Origin: SAR324 cluster bacterium
GTDB taxonomy: Bacteria; SAR324; NAC60-12
Length of the DNA: 64,000 nt
NCBI GenBank assembly: GCA_028281495.1
Contig: JANQJU010000030.1
Span: 31,773 to 95,772 of the forward strand
Direction of reading: 5' to 3'
Below the pieces are notes generated by a model that saw only the letters and a program-made list of their open reading frames with translations, was not told the DNA's origin and did not search any database. Shown here in pieces: positions 17,932-26,531 of the stretch (its first letter is position 1; the number at the start of each line of letters is the position of its first letter). The translations under genes were made by a program, and so were the position numbers.

Positions 17932-18805
17932 TGATCGTTCTGGCTGGGTGTTGCTTGCGTTGGCACAATTGACGCCTAACGATGCGTGGGAAAACGCCCA
18001 GAACCCTTTGCTCCGAACAGTTGATATTATGGAGTACATCAGCACCCACTACAAGCAGACCTATGCTCCCAATTCGCGAGAAACCATTCGTCGACAGACC
18101 TTGCATCAATTTGAGCAAGCTCGCCTGATTGATCGCAACCGCGATCTTCCCACTCGCCCCACCAATAGCGGCGACACCAACTACTCCTTAACGGAGGATA
18201 TGTTACAAATTGTCCGTGCCTTTCCTGATAGGAATTGGAGGGAAGAAATCGCTTCATTTCAAAAGGAAGTTGGGCGTTTGCAGGAATTGTATGACCGAAA
18301 ACGGGACTTGGTGAAAGTTCCAGTGCGGCTCCCGGATGGGACGGCAATAAACTTGTCGGCAGGGAAGCACAATGAGCTACAAGCCGACATCATTCACGAA
18401 TTCTGCTCACGATTCATCGGTCAAGAGGGACGAGTGATCTATGTTGGGGATACCGCTCAAAAAATCTTGATTCTCGATTCTCAGAAACTGGAAGAACTTG
18501 GTGTCCCGCCAATGGCTCACGACAAGTTGCCAGACGTTGTGGTGTACGAAGAAAACAAGAATTGGATTTTTTTGATTGAAGCCGTCACTTCACATGGCCC
18601 CGTGTCACCAAAACGTTGGCAGGAACTTGAGGAGGTGTTTGCTGCCTGTTCAGCGGGTCGCATTTATGTCACAGCTTTTCCTGATCGCGCATTGTTTCGG
18701 AAGTACGTTGGCGATATTGCTTGGGAAACGGAGGTCTGGATTGCAGACAATCCCGATCATTTGATCCATTTCAACGGTGATCGATTCTTGGGTCCGCATT
18801 TGTGA
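17834..18805 (+). CDS. BsuBI/PstI-family type II restriction endonuclease
   Basis: A 323-residue protein, the size of R.BsuBI and R.PstI. Family hallmarks are [19 protein letters not shown] near residue 178 and the catalytic core [20 protein letters not shown] near residue 235, followed by [14 protein letters not shown]. The fold is PD-(D/E)XK-like. It probably cleaves CTGCAG when unmodified (family inference). The GTG start at 17834 lies within the methylase gene (98-bp overlap); a GTG at 17846 is an alternative. Overlap makes methylase translation a condition for endonuclease translation, which would protect the host. Its last codons are duplicated at 13241. Confidence 0.9.
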   Translation: MRQRVKKEKIPKGRLEQAKYLLKALGLPKQQYNDRSGWVLLALAQLTPNDAWENAQNPLLRTVDIMEYISTHYKQTYAPNSRETIRRQTLHQFEQARLIDRNRDLPTRPTNSGDTNYSLTEDMLQIVRAFPDRNWREEIASFQKEVGRLQELYDRKRDLVKVPVRLPDGTAINLSAGKHNELQADIIHEFCSRFIGQEGRVIYVGDTAQKILILDSQKLEELGVPPMAHDKLPDVVVYEENKNWIFLIEAVTSHGPVSPKRWQELEEVFAACSAGRIYVTAFPDRALFRKYVGDIAWETEVWIADNPDHLIHFNGDRFLGPHL

Positions 18806-18966
18806 TTTAAAGTTTTCCTCTCCTTAAAACAAGCTAACACCCCACCACATGCACTCTCTTCCCTCGAACCGTTTCCTCCTTCCAAAAAATCTTCTCTTTC
18901 CAAGTGATCGTGGTGCGTCGATCAAACACCAATAACCAGCCTTCATCGCATCCCAGTTTATCCAAA
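18769..18966. repeat. 198-bp direct repeat, copy B
   Basis: Partner of 13241-13438 (offset 5528, four substitutions, no indels). Here the endonuclease tail is attached to its complete gene. The ATPase tail breaks off after the LDKLGCDEGW codons. It shows that the convergent order endonuclease-then-ATPase existed before the duplication. Confidence 0.9.
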
Positions 18967-19109
18967 ATGTGAGGACGGTCCATGAGATTGCCTCGGATCA
19001 AGGGGTTCACCCGGTCTTTGAGTTTTTCATGACCTTGAACATACTGCATAGCACCAATAACATCACCCGCATTGAGCACTTGGAGATTTTTAGGATTTTT
19101 GAAGAACAT
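18834..19109 (-). pseudogene. Chimeric remnant: unknown 5' part fused to ATPase/PD-(D/E)XK C-terminus
   Basis: The last ~43 residues (LDKLGCDEGWLLVFDRRTTI... ending HVVGC) are the C-terminus of the ATPase family seen intact at 44172-45734. The preceding ~48 residues (MFFKNPKNLQVLNAGDVIGA, then QGHEKLKDRVNPLIRGNL) come from something else that I cannot name. The junction falls at about 18967, exactly where the 198-bp repeat ends. With no ATPase domain and no ExK residues the product would be inactive. It converges on the restriction endonuclease with a 28-bp gap. Confidence 0.75.
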
Positions 19110-19111
19110 GA

Positions 19112-19405
19112 CAGGATACCCTAAATCTACCCGCTCAGAATATCGATAAAACTTTGTCTGTGAAGCAACTAGCCGAACTCATTCATATGAGTTCTTCGGG
19201 TTTTCATAAAAAATTCAAAGAGGTAATGCACTTATCGCCGCTGCAATATGCAAAATCGATCAAGCTTAGTAAGGCTAAGGGGTATATCGAAAAAGGCAAA
19301 AGTGTCAGCGAGGCCAATTACTTGGTGGGATATAACAGTGCAACCCAATTCAGCAGGGAGTATAAGCGCTACTTTGGGGTTGCTCCATCACTACATTCGG
19401 ATTGA
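19112..19405 (+). pseudogene. AraC-family regulator, C-terminal DNA-binding fragment
   Basis: The frame encodes only the two helix-turn-helix motifs of an AraC/XylS regulator: KTLSVKQLAELIHMSSSGFH, then KFKEVMHLSPLQYAKSIKLS and NYLVGYNSATQFSREYKRYF. The N-terminal ligand domain is missing, and the upstream sequence passes at once into the chimeric remnant. The C-terminal part resembles the intact AraC protein at 20604-21497 (also SPLQYIKSIRLN and QFSREFKRYFG). It may once have been a paralogue controlling the adjacent hydrolase. No credible start codon is present; a TTG at 19154 is the nearest. Confidence 0.75.
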
Positions 19406-19460
19406 TTCGAGCGGCGTCCACTAGATCAGTTTTTGAGAATTTATATAGTGAAAGTAGTGA

Positions 19461-20384
19461 TCACTTCAGATGCTTATCAAAAAAAGCGATCATCTTTTCA
19501 GGGTGATTGCCGAAGTAATTATAGCCATCAAACCGGCGGGTGGTGCCTTCGATCCAAAATAATTCTTTCTCAGTGGATCCAAGCATATCAAATGTTTTTT
19601 GACCGTCCGCAGGGTTGTCAGTCCATAGATCTTCTCTAACTTGCGACATCAACACGGGAAGTTTGACTGAGGGAGCAAAAAGCTGTGGGTTCATTTCACT
19701 ATTCTTGAAGCCTCCCAATTTGACTTGTTCCTGATCCAAGATATGCATGTATTCTTCCACGCCTTGAAGCTTGGCAAAGGCGTTCATCAGCGCAGTCATC
19801 GAAACCGGTAACGGGCACATCAAACATTTTACATTCTCGAATAGTTCAGGAAAACGATGAATGGCTTCATACTGGGCGTTCGCTCCAGTACAACGACTCA
19901 ACAAACCGACATCCATCTGTTTGAGGGTGGGATGAGTGTCCACAAATTGTTTAGCACCGACACAATCCCTCCACTCGTAACGACCTATACCGCAAATTCC
20001 TCCGTTTGCCGCTCCACTATTGCCATGATTGCGAAGATCGTAAGCCAATACATTATATCCCGCCTTAACTAAATGAGCGTAGGCTTTTACAAAATCTATC
20101 TCGATGTCGTCGACATTGCTCCAAGGTTCACCCCAATGCCCAGTAAAACCTGATCGACTCATGGGCATGGGATGGTTTGCGATAATTAATTTGTTTGAGC
20201 CTTGAGCCTTTAACCACCAGCCTTCCAAGGGCGTACCGTCAGAAGATTCAAAGTAGATGTCCTCCCAGTTATCAATTCCGCGTTCATCTGGTTTAATGTG
20301 AACGGGTGTGCGGAACATGGGGCGAACTGCAAATTCTGCTAAATATTTCACGACAGCCAGTTTTTCTTCAGGAATTTTATTCAT
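19461..20384 (-). CDS. Alpha/beta hydrolase with cysteine at the nucleophile position
   Basis: A 307-residue cytoplasmic protein; start chosen at the ATG at 20384 behind GAGAG. The fold is shown by the oxyanion strand NKLIIANHPMPMSRSGFTGH, the AYDLRNHGNSG turn and, near residue 170, LLSRCTGANA where the usual G-x-S-x-G elbow is replaced by S-R-C-T-G-A. The likely acid and base are D in REDLWTDNPADG and H in YNYFGNHPEK. A Cys nucleophile is known in dienelactone hydrolases, so activity is plausible. The substrate is unknown. It is divergent from the AraC gene at 20604, which probably regulates it. Confidence 0.8.
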   Translation of the reverse strand: MNKIPEEKLAVVKYLAEFAVRPMFRTPVHIKPDERGIDNWEDIYFESSDGTPLEGWWLKAQGSNKLIIANHPMPMSRSGFTGHWGEPWSNVDDIEIDFVKAYAHLVKAGYNVLAYDLRNHGNSGAANGGICGIGRYEWRDCVGAKQFVDTHPTLKQMDVGLLSRCTGANAQYEAIHRFPELFENVKCLMCPLPVSMTALMNAFAKLQGVEEYMHILDQEQVKLGGFKNSEMNPQLFAPSVKLPVLMSQVREDLWTDNPADGQKTFDMLGSTEKELFWIEGTTRRFDGYNYFGNHPEKMIAFFDKHLK

Positions 20385-20603
20385 GGTCACTCTCTCGCTA
20401 AAATTTTAAAAAAAGTTTCTTATGAGAAAACAAACTTAGAGTAACCATTATTTTTGAACCGAAAAATACCAGTTCCTTCAAATTTATTGCCTATTTCTAC
20501 AAATATGAATTCTATATGGAGTTTTGAATAGGTTTTATTGCCTAATTAGTTCAAAACCTCCATAATAATTTGGAATCACTAATTTATACTCGACTGGAGA
20601 ATC

Positions 20604-21497
20604 ATGAATACGGAATTCATCCAACTTTTAGACCGGCTTGCTACGAATGAAGGTTTTAACCCAACCCTTCTGGACAAGGTATGGTTATATCGCACGGAGA
20701 CACCACTGCACGGGGCTACTATAATGTATGATCCTTGTGTCGTTTTTGTGGCCCAACGCCGTAAAGTAGGTTACGTGGGCAGCCAAACGTTTATCTACGA
20801 TCCAGGTCACTACTTGGTCTTACCTGCTTTGCTGCCCTTTGAGTGTGACGCTGATGGTTCCCCCGAAACCCCCTTTCTGGCTATGTCGATTCCTCTAGAA
20901 TACGCCACTATGGCAGAACTAATAAGTCAGATGGAAATGCCTTTACCCAATAAAGACTCATATCCTTTAGCTATCTATACGGATGAAATTACCAATGAAT
21001 TAATGGATGCTTCCATTCGATTGTTACGTTGTGTGCTGTCGGCAAACGAGGCTAAAATTTTAGGAATTCAACTCATTCGCGAGATTTTATTTAGGATTTT
21101 GCAGGGACCGAAAGCCCGTTTGTTGTTTGAAATGTTTTCACCGGATAACAAGCAGATTAAAATCGCTCGTTCGCTGCGTTATATACATGAAAACTATCAA
21201 ACCAAATTAGATGTGGAATCACTGGCAAAAAAGGATGGCATGAGTGTTTCTTCATTTCACGACCAGTTTAAAAAAATGACATCCTACTCACCATTGCAAT
21301 ACATCAAAAGCATTCGCTTGAACCGCGCCCGCGACCTGATCATTTTTGAGGGACTGTCAAACAGTGCCGCAGCATATCGTGTGGGATATGAAAGTGTGCC
21401 CCAGTTTAGCCGCGAGTTTAAACGCTATTTTGGATATACACCCAAGGATTCCAAGTGGAATTATCCGATTCAAAGGGTGAACAGCAATAGCATTTAA
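20604..21497 (+). CDS. AraC-family transcriptional regulator
   Basis: A 297-residue regulator. The N-terminal part (residues about 20-180, with MYDPCVVFVAQRRKVGYVGS and YDPGHYLVLPALLPFECDAD) matches the AraC_N cupin-like domain typical of regulators of oxidoreductase and hydrolase genes. The C-terminal ~100 residues hold two helix-turn-helix motifs (LDVESLAKKDGMSVSSFHDQ and AYRVGYESVPQFSREFKRYF). CTGGAGAATC precedes the ATG. The 219-bp AT-rich gap shared with the divergent hydrolase gene is the probable promoter and operator region, and the hydrolase is the probable target. The effector is unknown. Confidence 0.88.
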   Translation: MNTEFIQLLDRLATNEGFNPTLLDKVWLYRTETPLHGATIMYDPCVVFVAQRRKVGYVGSQTFIYDPGHYLVLPALLPFECDADGSPETPFLAMSIPLEYATMAELISQMEMPLPNKDSYPLAIYTDEITNELMDASIRLLRCVLSANEAKILGIQLIREILFRILQGPKARLLFEMFSPDNKQIKIARSLRYIHENYQTKLDVESLAKKDGMSVSSFHDQFKKMTSYSPLQYIKSIRLNRARDLIIFEGLSNSAAAYRVGYESVPQFSREFKRYFGYTPKDSKWNYPIQRVNSNSI

Positions 21498-21552
21498 AAT
21501 ACCCTGTTTGTGTTCAGAATGTTCGATTCGTCCGCTATCGCTTTTGCTCCTT

Positions 21553-21597
21553 TTCACGCCTTTTTCACTTTCACGCCTTCACGCCTTTTTCACTTTC
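21553..21597. repeat. Short direct repeat upstream of creD
   Basis: A 20-bp unit TTCACGCCTTTTTCACTTTC occurs at 21553-21572 and again at 21578-21597, with a 5-bp spacer that itself repeats part of the unit. It lies about 100 bp upstream of the CreD start. It may reflect slippage or tandem binding sites. Confidence 0.6.
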
Positions 21598-21699
21598 AAT
21601 TCACAGTGGTTTCACTCACGCGATCTATCTTCAGGAATTGCTGGCTCAGATGAGCCATTGTTAACAACAAAGTTACACATTCCGAGATAGGAGAATTCC

Positions 21700-23031
21700 A
21701 TGAGCATAAAAAATTTACTGGCTATAGGGTTTATCTTTGCGGGATTCAGTGTGGGTTGGATGATTCTTGGTGTCGTGAATACCATAAGAACTGAAGATCA
21801 AACACACGTCTTGCTGAAACGCGTTCAGAATGCCTATGGCGGACCGTTGAGAATCACCCCGCCGCAGATTTACTATGAAGTCACCAAAGAGAAGAAAGGG
21901 ATGGTGGGTGGTTTTGATACCGTTTCGTCCTACCAACAGAAGGAATTTATTGACCCTTCGAGGTCCAACATCGATATCGATCTAAAACTAGAGCGCAGGA
22001 AAGTTGGCAACCTATGGTTCCCTGTGTTCTTGGCACTGTATCAGGGTGAATATGAATATGATATTGAATCGGTACCTGAGAAATACCGGAATCATCCGCT
22101 GTTCCTGTTGCCCGGTCTGAGTTCTTCGGAGTCCTTGTACCGCAGTATAGAGATGAAGATTAACGATGTGGAGGTGCAGCCCCTATCAAAGCTGGTAGCC
22201 AGGACGCCGATGGAATTGGCTGCGCAGGCTAGTTTGACCGGCAAAGTCAAAGTGGAATTCCGCTATGAGACCACCGGTACAGACTACATGCTGTATGTGC
22301 TAGCAGGCCAACAGCAATCACCACCTAAAGCTGATAGGGACGATATCAGGCCAAGTGGCGAGTTAGCCCAAGTAGATCGGCTTACCAGATTGGATAATTT
22401 TAGTGCGAACTTGAGAGCCGATTTCGAGCAGTATGACTTCCCGAATCGAACAATTCCACCCACCAAGCGGGAGAAACACGACCAGACCAATCAGTTCGAA
22501 TGGCACCTTGATAAGACTGTAACGGGGAAGAATATTGGCATTATTGTCCCCAAAGAAATGAGCCCGGGTGACATTGCTGCAAGAATTTCCTTCTTCGCTC
22601 CTGTTTCGCTGCTGTTTTTTGTCGTTGTAATGGTCATATACGGTATCCTCTCAAGGCGAGAACTCCATCCCATGCATTACTTTTTCCTAGCAGCCACCTT
22701 TCTGTCATTCCATTTAGTGTTTGCTTATTCTGCGGACCACATTTCAAAGTATGCCGCTTTCAGCATTGCCACTTTGGTGTCCTGTTTGCTGACATTCAGC
22801 TATTTGACTCGTGTCAATGACTGGAAACATGCGGCGATATCAACGCTACTCCAATTGCTCTACCTTGTTGTGTTCTCACTGTCCTTCTTCTACAGAAGTC
22901 CTACCGGGCTGGGGATTACGGGGCTTATCGTCACAATCATCTCTGTCATTACACTTTTTGTGTTGATGCAATTGACCAGCAAAATTAAATGGGAAGCGAC
23001 ATTGGAATGGAATGTGGCCAAGCAAACGTAG
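21700..23031 (+). CDS. creD: CreD-family inner membrane protein
   Basis: A 443-residue protein of the CreD family. One N-terminal helix (LLAIGFIFAGFSVGWMILGV) is followed by a long periplasmic domain (residues about 30-290) and then five or six helices. The family signature appears at the domain boundary and beyond: FFAPVSLLFFVVVMVIYG, then ELHPMHYFFLAATFLSFHLV and LLAY-like helices. In enterobacteria CreD is induced by the CreBC two-component system and affects envelope integrity and beta-lactam response. No creBC lies in this window. ATAGGAGAATTCC gives a good ribosome-binding site. It appears to be monocistronic. Confidence 0.87.
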   Translation: MSIKNLLAIGFIFAGFSVGWMILGVVNTIRTEDQTHVLLKRVQNAYGGPLRITPPQIYYEVTKEKKGMVGGFDTVSSYQQKEFIDPSRSNIDIDLKLERRKVGNLWFPVFLALYQGEYEYDIESVPEKYRNHPLFLLPGLSSSESLYRSIEMKINDVEVQPLSKLVARTPMELAAQASLTGKVKVEFRYETTGTDYMLYVLAGQQQSPPKADRDDIRPSGELAQVDRLTRLDNFSANLRADFEQYDFPNRTIPPTKREKHDQTNQFEWHLDKTVTGKNIGIIVPKEMSPGDIAARISFFAPVSLLFFVVVMVIYGILSRRELHPMHYFFLAATFLSFHLVFAYSADHISKYAAFSIATLVSCLLTFSYLTRVNDWKHAAISTLLQLLYLVVFSLSFFYRSPTGLGITGLIVTIISVITLFVLMQLTSKIKWEATLEWNVAKQT

Positions 23032-23187
23032 TTAAGACACTTCAGTTTATTTCTTGATTTGGGTGGTTACGTCTGTTTCTAATTGACTAATGACGTTGGT
23101 ATTTACTCGGGTGCTAATGATGATGCGGAATGGGACAAATTAGTCGATTTACCAGAGTCCCTGACCATAACTCAAAGGACAAAAATA

Positions 23188-23586
23188 ATGCCGATCAGAA
23201 CGAAGCGTTGGAATGACCCCATCGGTGACGACGATGGCTTTCGACTTTTAATTTGTCGCTATCGCCCACGCGCCTTGAAAAAAGAAAATGAGACGTGGGA
23301 AGCATGGTGGGCTTTCCTCGGCCCAAGCCGAAAGCTGCATGCCGACTTTTACGGCAAGAATGGCCCTCCTATTGGTATGGACGAATACCGCAGCCGGTAT
23401 CTGCAAGAAATGCAGGAGCAAACGGAACCCATCCTCAAACTGGCCCATCGAAGCGCAGCAGGCGAGACAATCACGCTGCTCTGTTCCTCGGCGTGCACCG
23501 ACGAGAATCATTGCCACCGAAGTTTGTTAAAACAACTCATTGAAACGGAAGAGAGAGAACTGACTTTACCCAGAATGGGTTTTTGA
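23188..23586 (+). CDS. DUF488 family protein (YeaO-like)
   Basis: I choose the ATG at 23188 (AAAGGACAAAAATA before it); the frame is open further up but the homology begins here. The 132-residue product follows the DUF488/YeaO pattern: MPIRTKRWNDPIGDDDGFRL, ICRYRPRALKKE (usually DRLWPRG), a W-rich AWWAFLGPSRKLHADFYG, then YRSRYLQEMQ and TITLLCSSACTDENHCHRS (usually LLY.ARDE..NHA). The Cys-rich last motif is where the family is most conserved. The biochemical function of the family is not established. The departure from the RLWPRG consensus is notable. Confidence 0.75.
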   Translation: MPIRTKRWNDPIGDDDGFRLLICRYRPRALKKENETWEAWWAFLGPSRKLHADFYGKNGPPIGMDEYRSRYLQEMQEQTEPILKLAHRSAAGETITLLCSSACTDENHCHRSLLKQLIETEERELTLPRMGF

Positions 23587-23590
23587 TGAA

Positions 23591-23806
23591 TCACATCCCC
23601 CAGAGACTGATCGTGCGGCTTTTGTGGGGCTTGGTTTCTCGGAAGATTTTTTGTTCCCAGTCGATGTCAGGACGTTTGTCAAACACCATCAGATGGGCTT
23701 CGGTAGCATCGGAGATGTCGGCGTAAGAGAAGGTTTGTTCGAGGCTTTTGTCGAGGAGAGAGGTTAGGGGTTTTATAGGGCCAAAGTCGCCTAAAAAGAG
23801 GGACAA
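23591..23806 (-). pseudogene. C-terminal remnant of an AAA/PD-(D/E)XK protein
   Basis: The frame encodes LEQTFSYADISDATEAHLMV, then FDKRPDIDWEQKIFRETKPH ending ISLWGM. This is the C-terminal end typical of AAA-plus-PD-(D/E)XK proteins (EAHLVIFDRRP...WEEKIF...WGM), a sister family of the one at 44172. The first ~18 residues (MSLFLGDFGPIKPLTSLLDK) appear to be the N-terminal end of the same or another gene brought next to it by deletion. No nucleotide-binding or catalytic motif remains. Confidence 0.65.
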
Positions 23807-23899
23807 GATGTTCCCAATTTTAGGCGACAGTTTCAGAACTTATACTTCGTGAGAGGGTAACCCTTGAAGTCAGAAGTTTATTTGGTTGTTGTACGGCTC

Positions 23900-25360
23900 C
23901 TATTGGCTTGCCTTGGTGCCGTTCTGTACCGCCCCCGCTGACTGGACTTTGTTCCATGCAGTCAGGTCGATATTCAAATCAGGGAATTTTTGGGGATCAA
24001 AAACCGGTTCTTCAACACCTGCTTTGAGTTGCTGGCGGTAATCCGCCAAAACCCGGGTGACTTTCGGGAACAACATCAGGATCGCCAAGAGGTTGACCAG
24101 GGCGAGAACCCCCATCATAGGATCGGAAAAGGAGAAGACGGCAGTTGCTCCAGGAGCGACTGCACCCAGAAATAAGACCCCTATGACAGCGACACGAAGG
24201 ATATGGAGAGCCGCTGGATTTTGCGTCATCACAGTCAAAGCATTCTCTCCAAGATAATAATTGTAGATGATGGAGCTAAATGCAAACAAGAGCAGGGCTA
24301 CCGTCAAGAAGTACTGTGTCCAAGCTCCTAAGTGAGAGACTAAAGACTGTTGTGTCAGCACAACACCATCAATACCTTCTGCACCGGGAACATAAACTTC
24401 ACCAAGCAAGATGACGAACGCCGTACAGCTACAGATCAAAATCGTATCGATAAAAACGGACAACGCCTGCGTGATTCCCTGAGTGACGGGATGAGGCACA
24501 TCAGCAGTTGCAGCGACGTTTGGAGCAGAGCCTAATCCCGCTTCATTGGAAAACAAACCACGCCTTAATCCTTGAGCGATTGCTGCTCCCATTCCTCCAC
24601 TGACGACTTCTTCGAACCCGAAAGCATTTTTCACGATGGTGGAGATGATCCCTGGTAATTCCGCGATGTTCATCAGAATGATAAGCAAACATAAGCTGAT
24701 ATAGCCTAACGCCATCACAGGGACGATGACATCGGCTGCTTTTGCAATACGTTGGATGCCCCCAAAAACAATGAAACCCGCGATTATAGAAAGTGCGATT
24801 CCCGTCCACATCCGGTCGATTCCCATACTATCGAAAGCCGCACCTGCAACCGTGTTTCCTTGAAAGGCATTAAAGCCCAAAGAAAATGAAGCAATTAAGC
24901 TGACTCCATAAATCGCTGCGAGCCATTTATAGTCACTTCCCAATCCATAGATGATCGATCTTGCCGGGCCGCCGCGGAACGTTCCATCTCCATTGGAACG
25001 TTTGAACATCTGAGCGAGTGTACACTCGACTAAACTGGTTGCCATACCAACGAGCGCGATTGCCCACATCCAGAAAACTGCTCCTGGACCTCCGAGAGTG
25101 ATGGCTACCGCAACACCCGCCACATTGCCTCCACCAACGCGACCACCCACAGAAATCAGTAATGCTTCACGGCCCGAAATCGCTTTTTTATCGTCTCCCT
25201 TTTCTCCTTTCAAAACTCGGAACATGCGGCCGAAAAATTCTATCTGCACAAATTTGCTGGCAATGGTAAAAAAGACCCCAAAAATGATGAGAAAAGGAAG
25301 GAGAGACCATCCCCATGTAAAATCATTGATTGCTTTGAATATAAAATCAAAAAATTCCAT
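23900..25360 (-). CDS. Sodium:alanine (glycine) symporter, AGCS family
   Basis: A 486-residue transporter with about eleven membrane helices. AGCS hallmarks are LLISVGGRVGGGNVAGVAVA near residue 67, then GGPGAVFWMWAIALVGMATS, and GLRRGLFSNEAGLGSAPNVA near residue 268. It imports alanine or glycine with Na+. The ATG at 25360 is preceded by GGAGAGGG. It is monocistronic. An alanine dehydrogenase gene (61135-62253) elsewhere in the window could use the imported alanine, but the two are far apart. Substrate choice between alanine and glycine cannot be read from sequence. Confidence 0.93.
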   Translation of the reverse strand: MEFFDFIFKAINDFTWGWSLLPFLIIFGVFFTIASKFVQIEFFGRMFRVLKGEKGDDKKAISGREALLISVGGRVGGGNVAGVAVAITLGGPGAVFWMWAIALVGMATSLVECTLAQMFKRSNGDGTFRGGPARSIIYGLGSDYKWLAAIYGVSLIASFSLGFNAFQGNTVAGAAFDSMGIDRMWTGIALSIIAGFIVFGGIQRIAKAADVIVPVMALGYISLCLLIILMNIAELPGIISTIVKNAFGFEEVVSGGMGAAIAQGLRRGLFSNEAGLGSAPNVAATADVPHPVTQGITQALSVFIDTILICSCTAFVILLGEVYVPGAEGIDGVVLTQQSLVSHLGAWTQYFLTVALLLFAFSSIIYNYYLGENALTVMTQNPAALHILRVAVIGVLFLGAVAPGATAVFSFSDPMMGVLALVNLLAILMLFPKVTRVLADYRQQLKAGVEEPVFDPQKFPDLNIDLTAWNKVQSAGAVQNGTKASQ

Positions 25361-25755
25361 ACCCTCTCCATAGTTTAAGTTTTCATCTTTTGATAAGTTG
25401 AGAGAAATATGTTTTCTAAAGCAGGCCTAGAGTCCACACTGTATTAAACAAAATTCCCAACCTAGAAATCTTTCGGTTCTGCGATCACTAATCGAGAACG
25501 AAGGAAGGCTCTTTTGCACATCTTAATCGACCCTACAAAAGATCAAGGCGAGGTTAAATTTGTTTGAATGGAGAGGGCAAGTTCATTCAAGGGACAGCTC
25601 CGGACAGCTTGGGACAGCTCCGGACAAGTGGGAGTGGTAATGGGACACATTGGGGCAGGGGTTTATTTAACTGATTGATAAGAAAAGATGAAATTCCCAA
25701 AGAGGGGTTGTTCGGCGATGTCGGCATCCGTCTACGAGAATGGGTTTGCCTTGTA
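25361..25755. other. Intergenic region with a 20-bp tandem repeat
   Basis: This 395-bp gap between the symporter start and the 3' end of the solute-binding protein gene has no gene. It should contain the symporter promoter. At 25591-25626 the unit GGGACAGCTCCGGACAGCTT is repeated (second copy intact for 16 bases), followed by the similar GGGACACATTGGGGCAGG. The repeat is much richer in GC than its surroundings. Confidence 0.5.
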
Positions 25756-26499
25756 TCAATCTAAAGTTTTTTGAGGATTACCCTGTTGTTTAACTTTTGC
25801 TAATGCCTTTCGAAATTTTTCAACAATCTGATCAGAAGTATTGACTCCAAATGCAATATAGTTTCCCTCATGAGATATTTGATCGAAAGCAAATTCTTTT
25901 CGTAGGATTTTGAGTGGATCGTAACCCTCACGTCGGGCTAAGTAAAATGCCGTTGACTCCGGCACTGCCCATAAATCGATTCGATTATTGAGGAGCTTTT
26001 TTAACCCCAGTTCGTATCGATTACCGGGCATGATGTTAACCCCTTTCGCAAAACCATGGCTCAGTAAAAAATGCTCTTGGTAATCCTCTCTCACGGTACC
26101 AATGCGATACGGTCTTGCATCCTCTAGTGTATGGATTCGAAACGGTGGATTTGTTTTGAGGGAAAACAAATAGATGTAGGAAGGTGCTATCTGACCAACC
26201 CATTTGAAAAGATTTTCTCGTTTAGCATGCCGTGTAATGGAATAAATCATGACGTTGGGGAGGTCTTTGGCCATTTGAAAAGCACGTGCCCAAGGCAAAA
26301 CTTCGATTTCAGGTTGAATGTTCAGCTCTTTTAAAACCATCCGTACCACCTCGGTATTTTTGCCTTTGATCTCACCCCCTTCTTCATAGTTGAAAGGAGG
26401 AAAGTTTTCAGTAACGATGTGAATGGGTTGGCTAAAAGCACCACTACCGAAGCAACTCACAGCCAGCCAACTCAAGGCAATCCAAAGCAATTGTTTCAT
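25756..26499 (-). CDS. Periplasmic solute-binding protein (amino-acid-binding family 3 type)
   Basis: Start placed at the ATG at 26499 (MKQLLWIALSWLAVSCFGSG, a signal peptide); a TTG upstream is less likely. The mature part reads HIVTENFPPFNYEEGGEIKG, then WARAFQMAKDLPNVMIYSIT and REDYQEHFLLSHGFAKG, which is the SBP_bac_3 pattern. There are no permease or ATPase genes next to it. Instead its start lies 32 bp from that of a divergent hybrid histidine kinase. Orphan binding proteins of this class often act as periplasmic sensors for a membrane kinase, so a signalling role is more likely than transport (inference from context). Confidence 0.8.
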   Translation of the reverse strand: MKQLLWIALSWLAVSCFGSGAFSQPIHIVTENFPPFNYEEGGEIKGKNTEVVRMVLKELNIQPEIEVLPWARAFQMAKDLPNVMIYSITRHAKRENLFKWVGQIAPSYIYLFSLKTNPPFRIHTLEDARPYRIGTVREDYQEHFLLSHGFAKGVNIMPGNRYELGLKKLLNNRIDLWAVPESTAFYLARREGYDPLKILRKEFAFDQISHEGNYIAFGVNTSDQIVEKFRKALAKVKQQGNPQKTLD

Positions 26500-26531
26500 A
26501 TCTGGTCTCAAATCTATGAACGGTATCCGTT

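Noticed and set aside
13241..18966. Composite transposon
   Set aside because: Direct repeats frame the region, but they are gene tails. No transposase gene, no terminal inverted repeats and no target-site duplication are visible.
25361..25590. Glycine riboswitch upstream of the alanine/glycine symporter
   Set aside because: I looked for the paired glycine-aptamer motifs in the minus-strand leader and did not find them.
25591..25626. Possible CRISPR-like repeat
   Set aside because: Only two adjacent 20-bp units without spacers; no cas genes. The same holds for the repeats at 21553, 51486 and 57951. I see no CRISPR array in the window.
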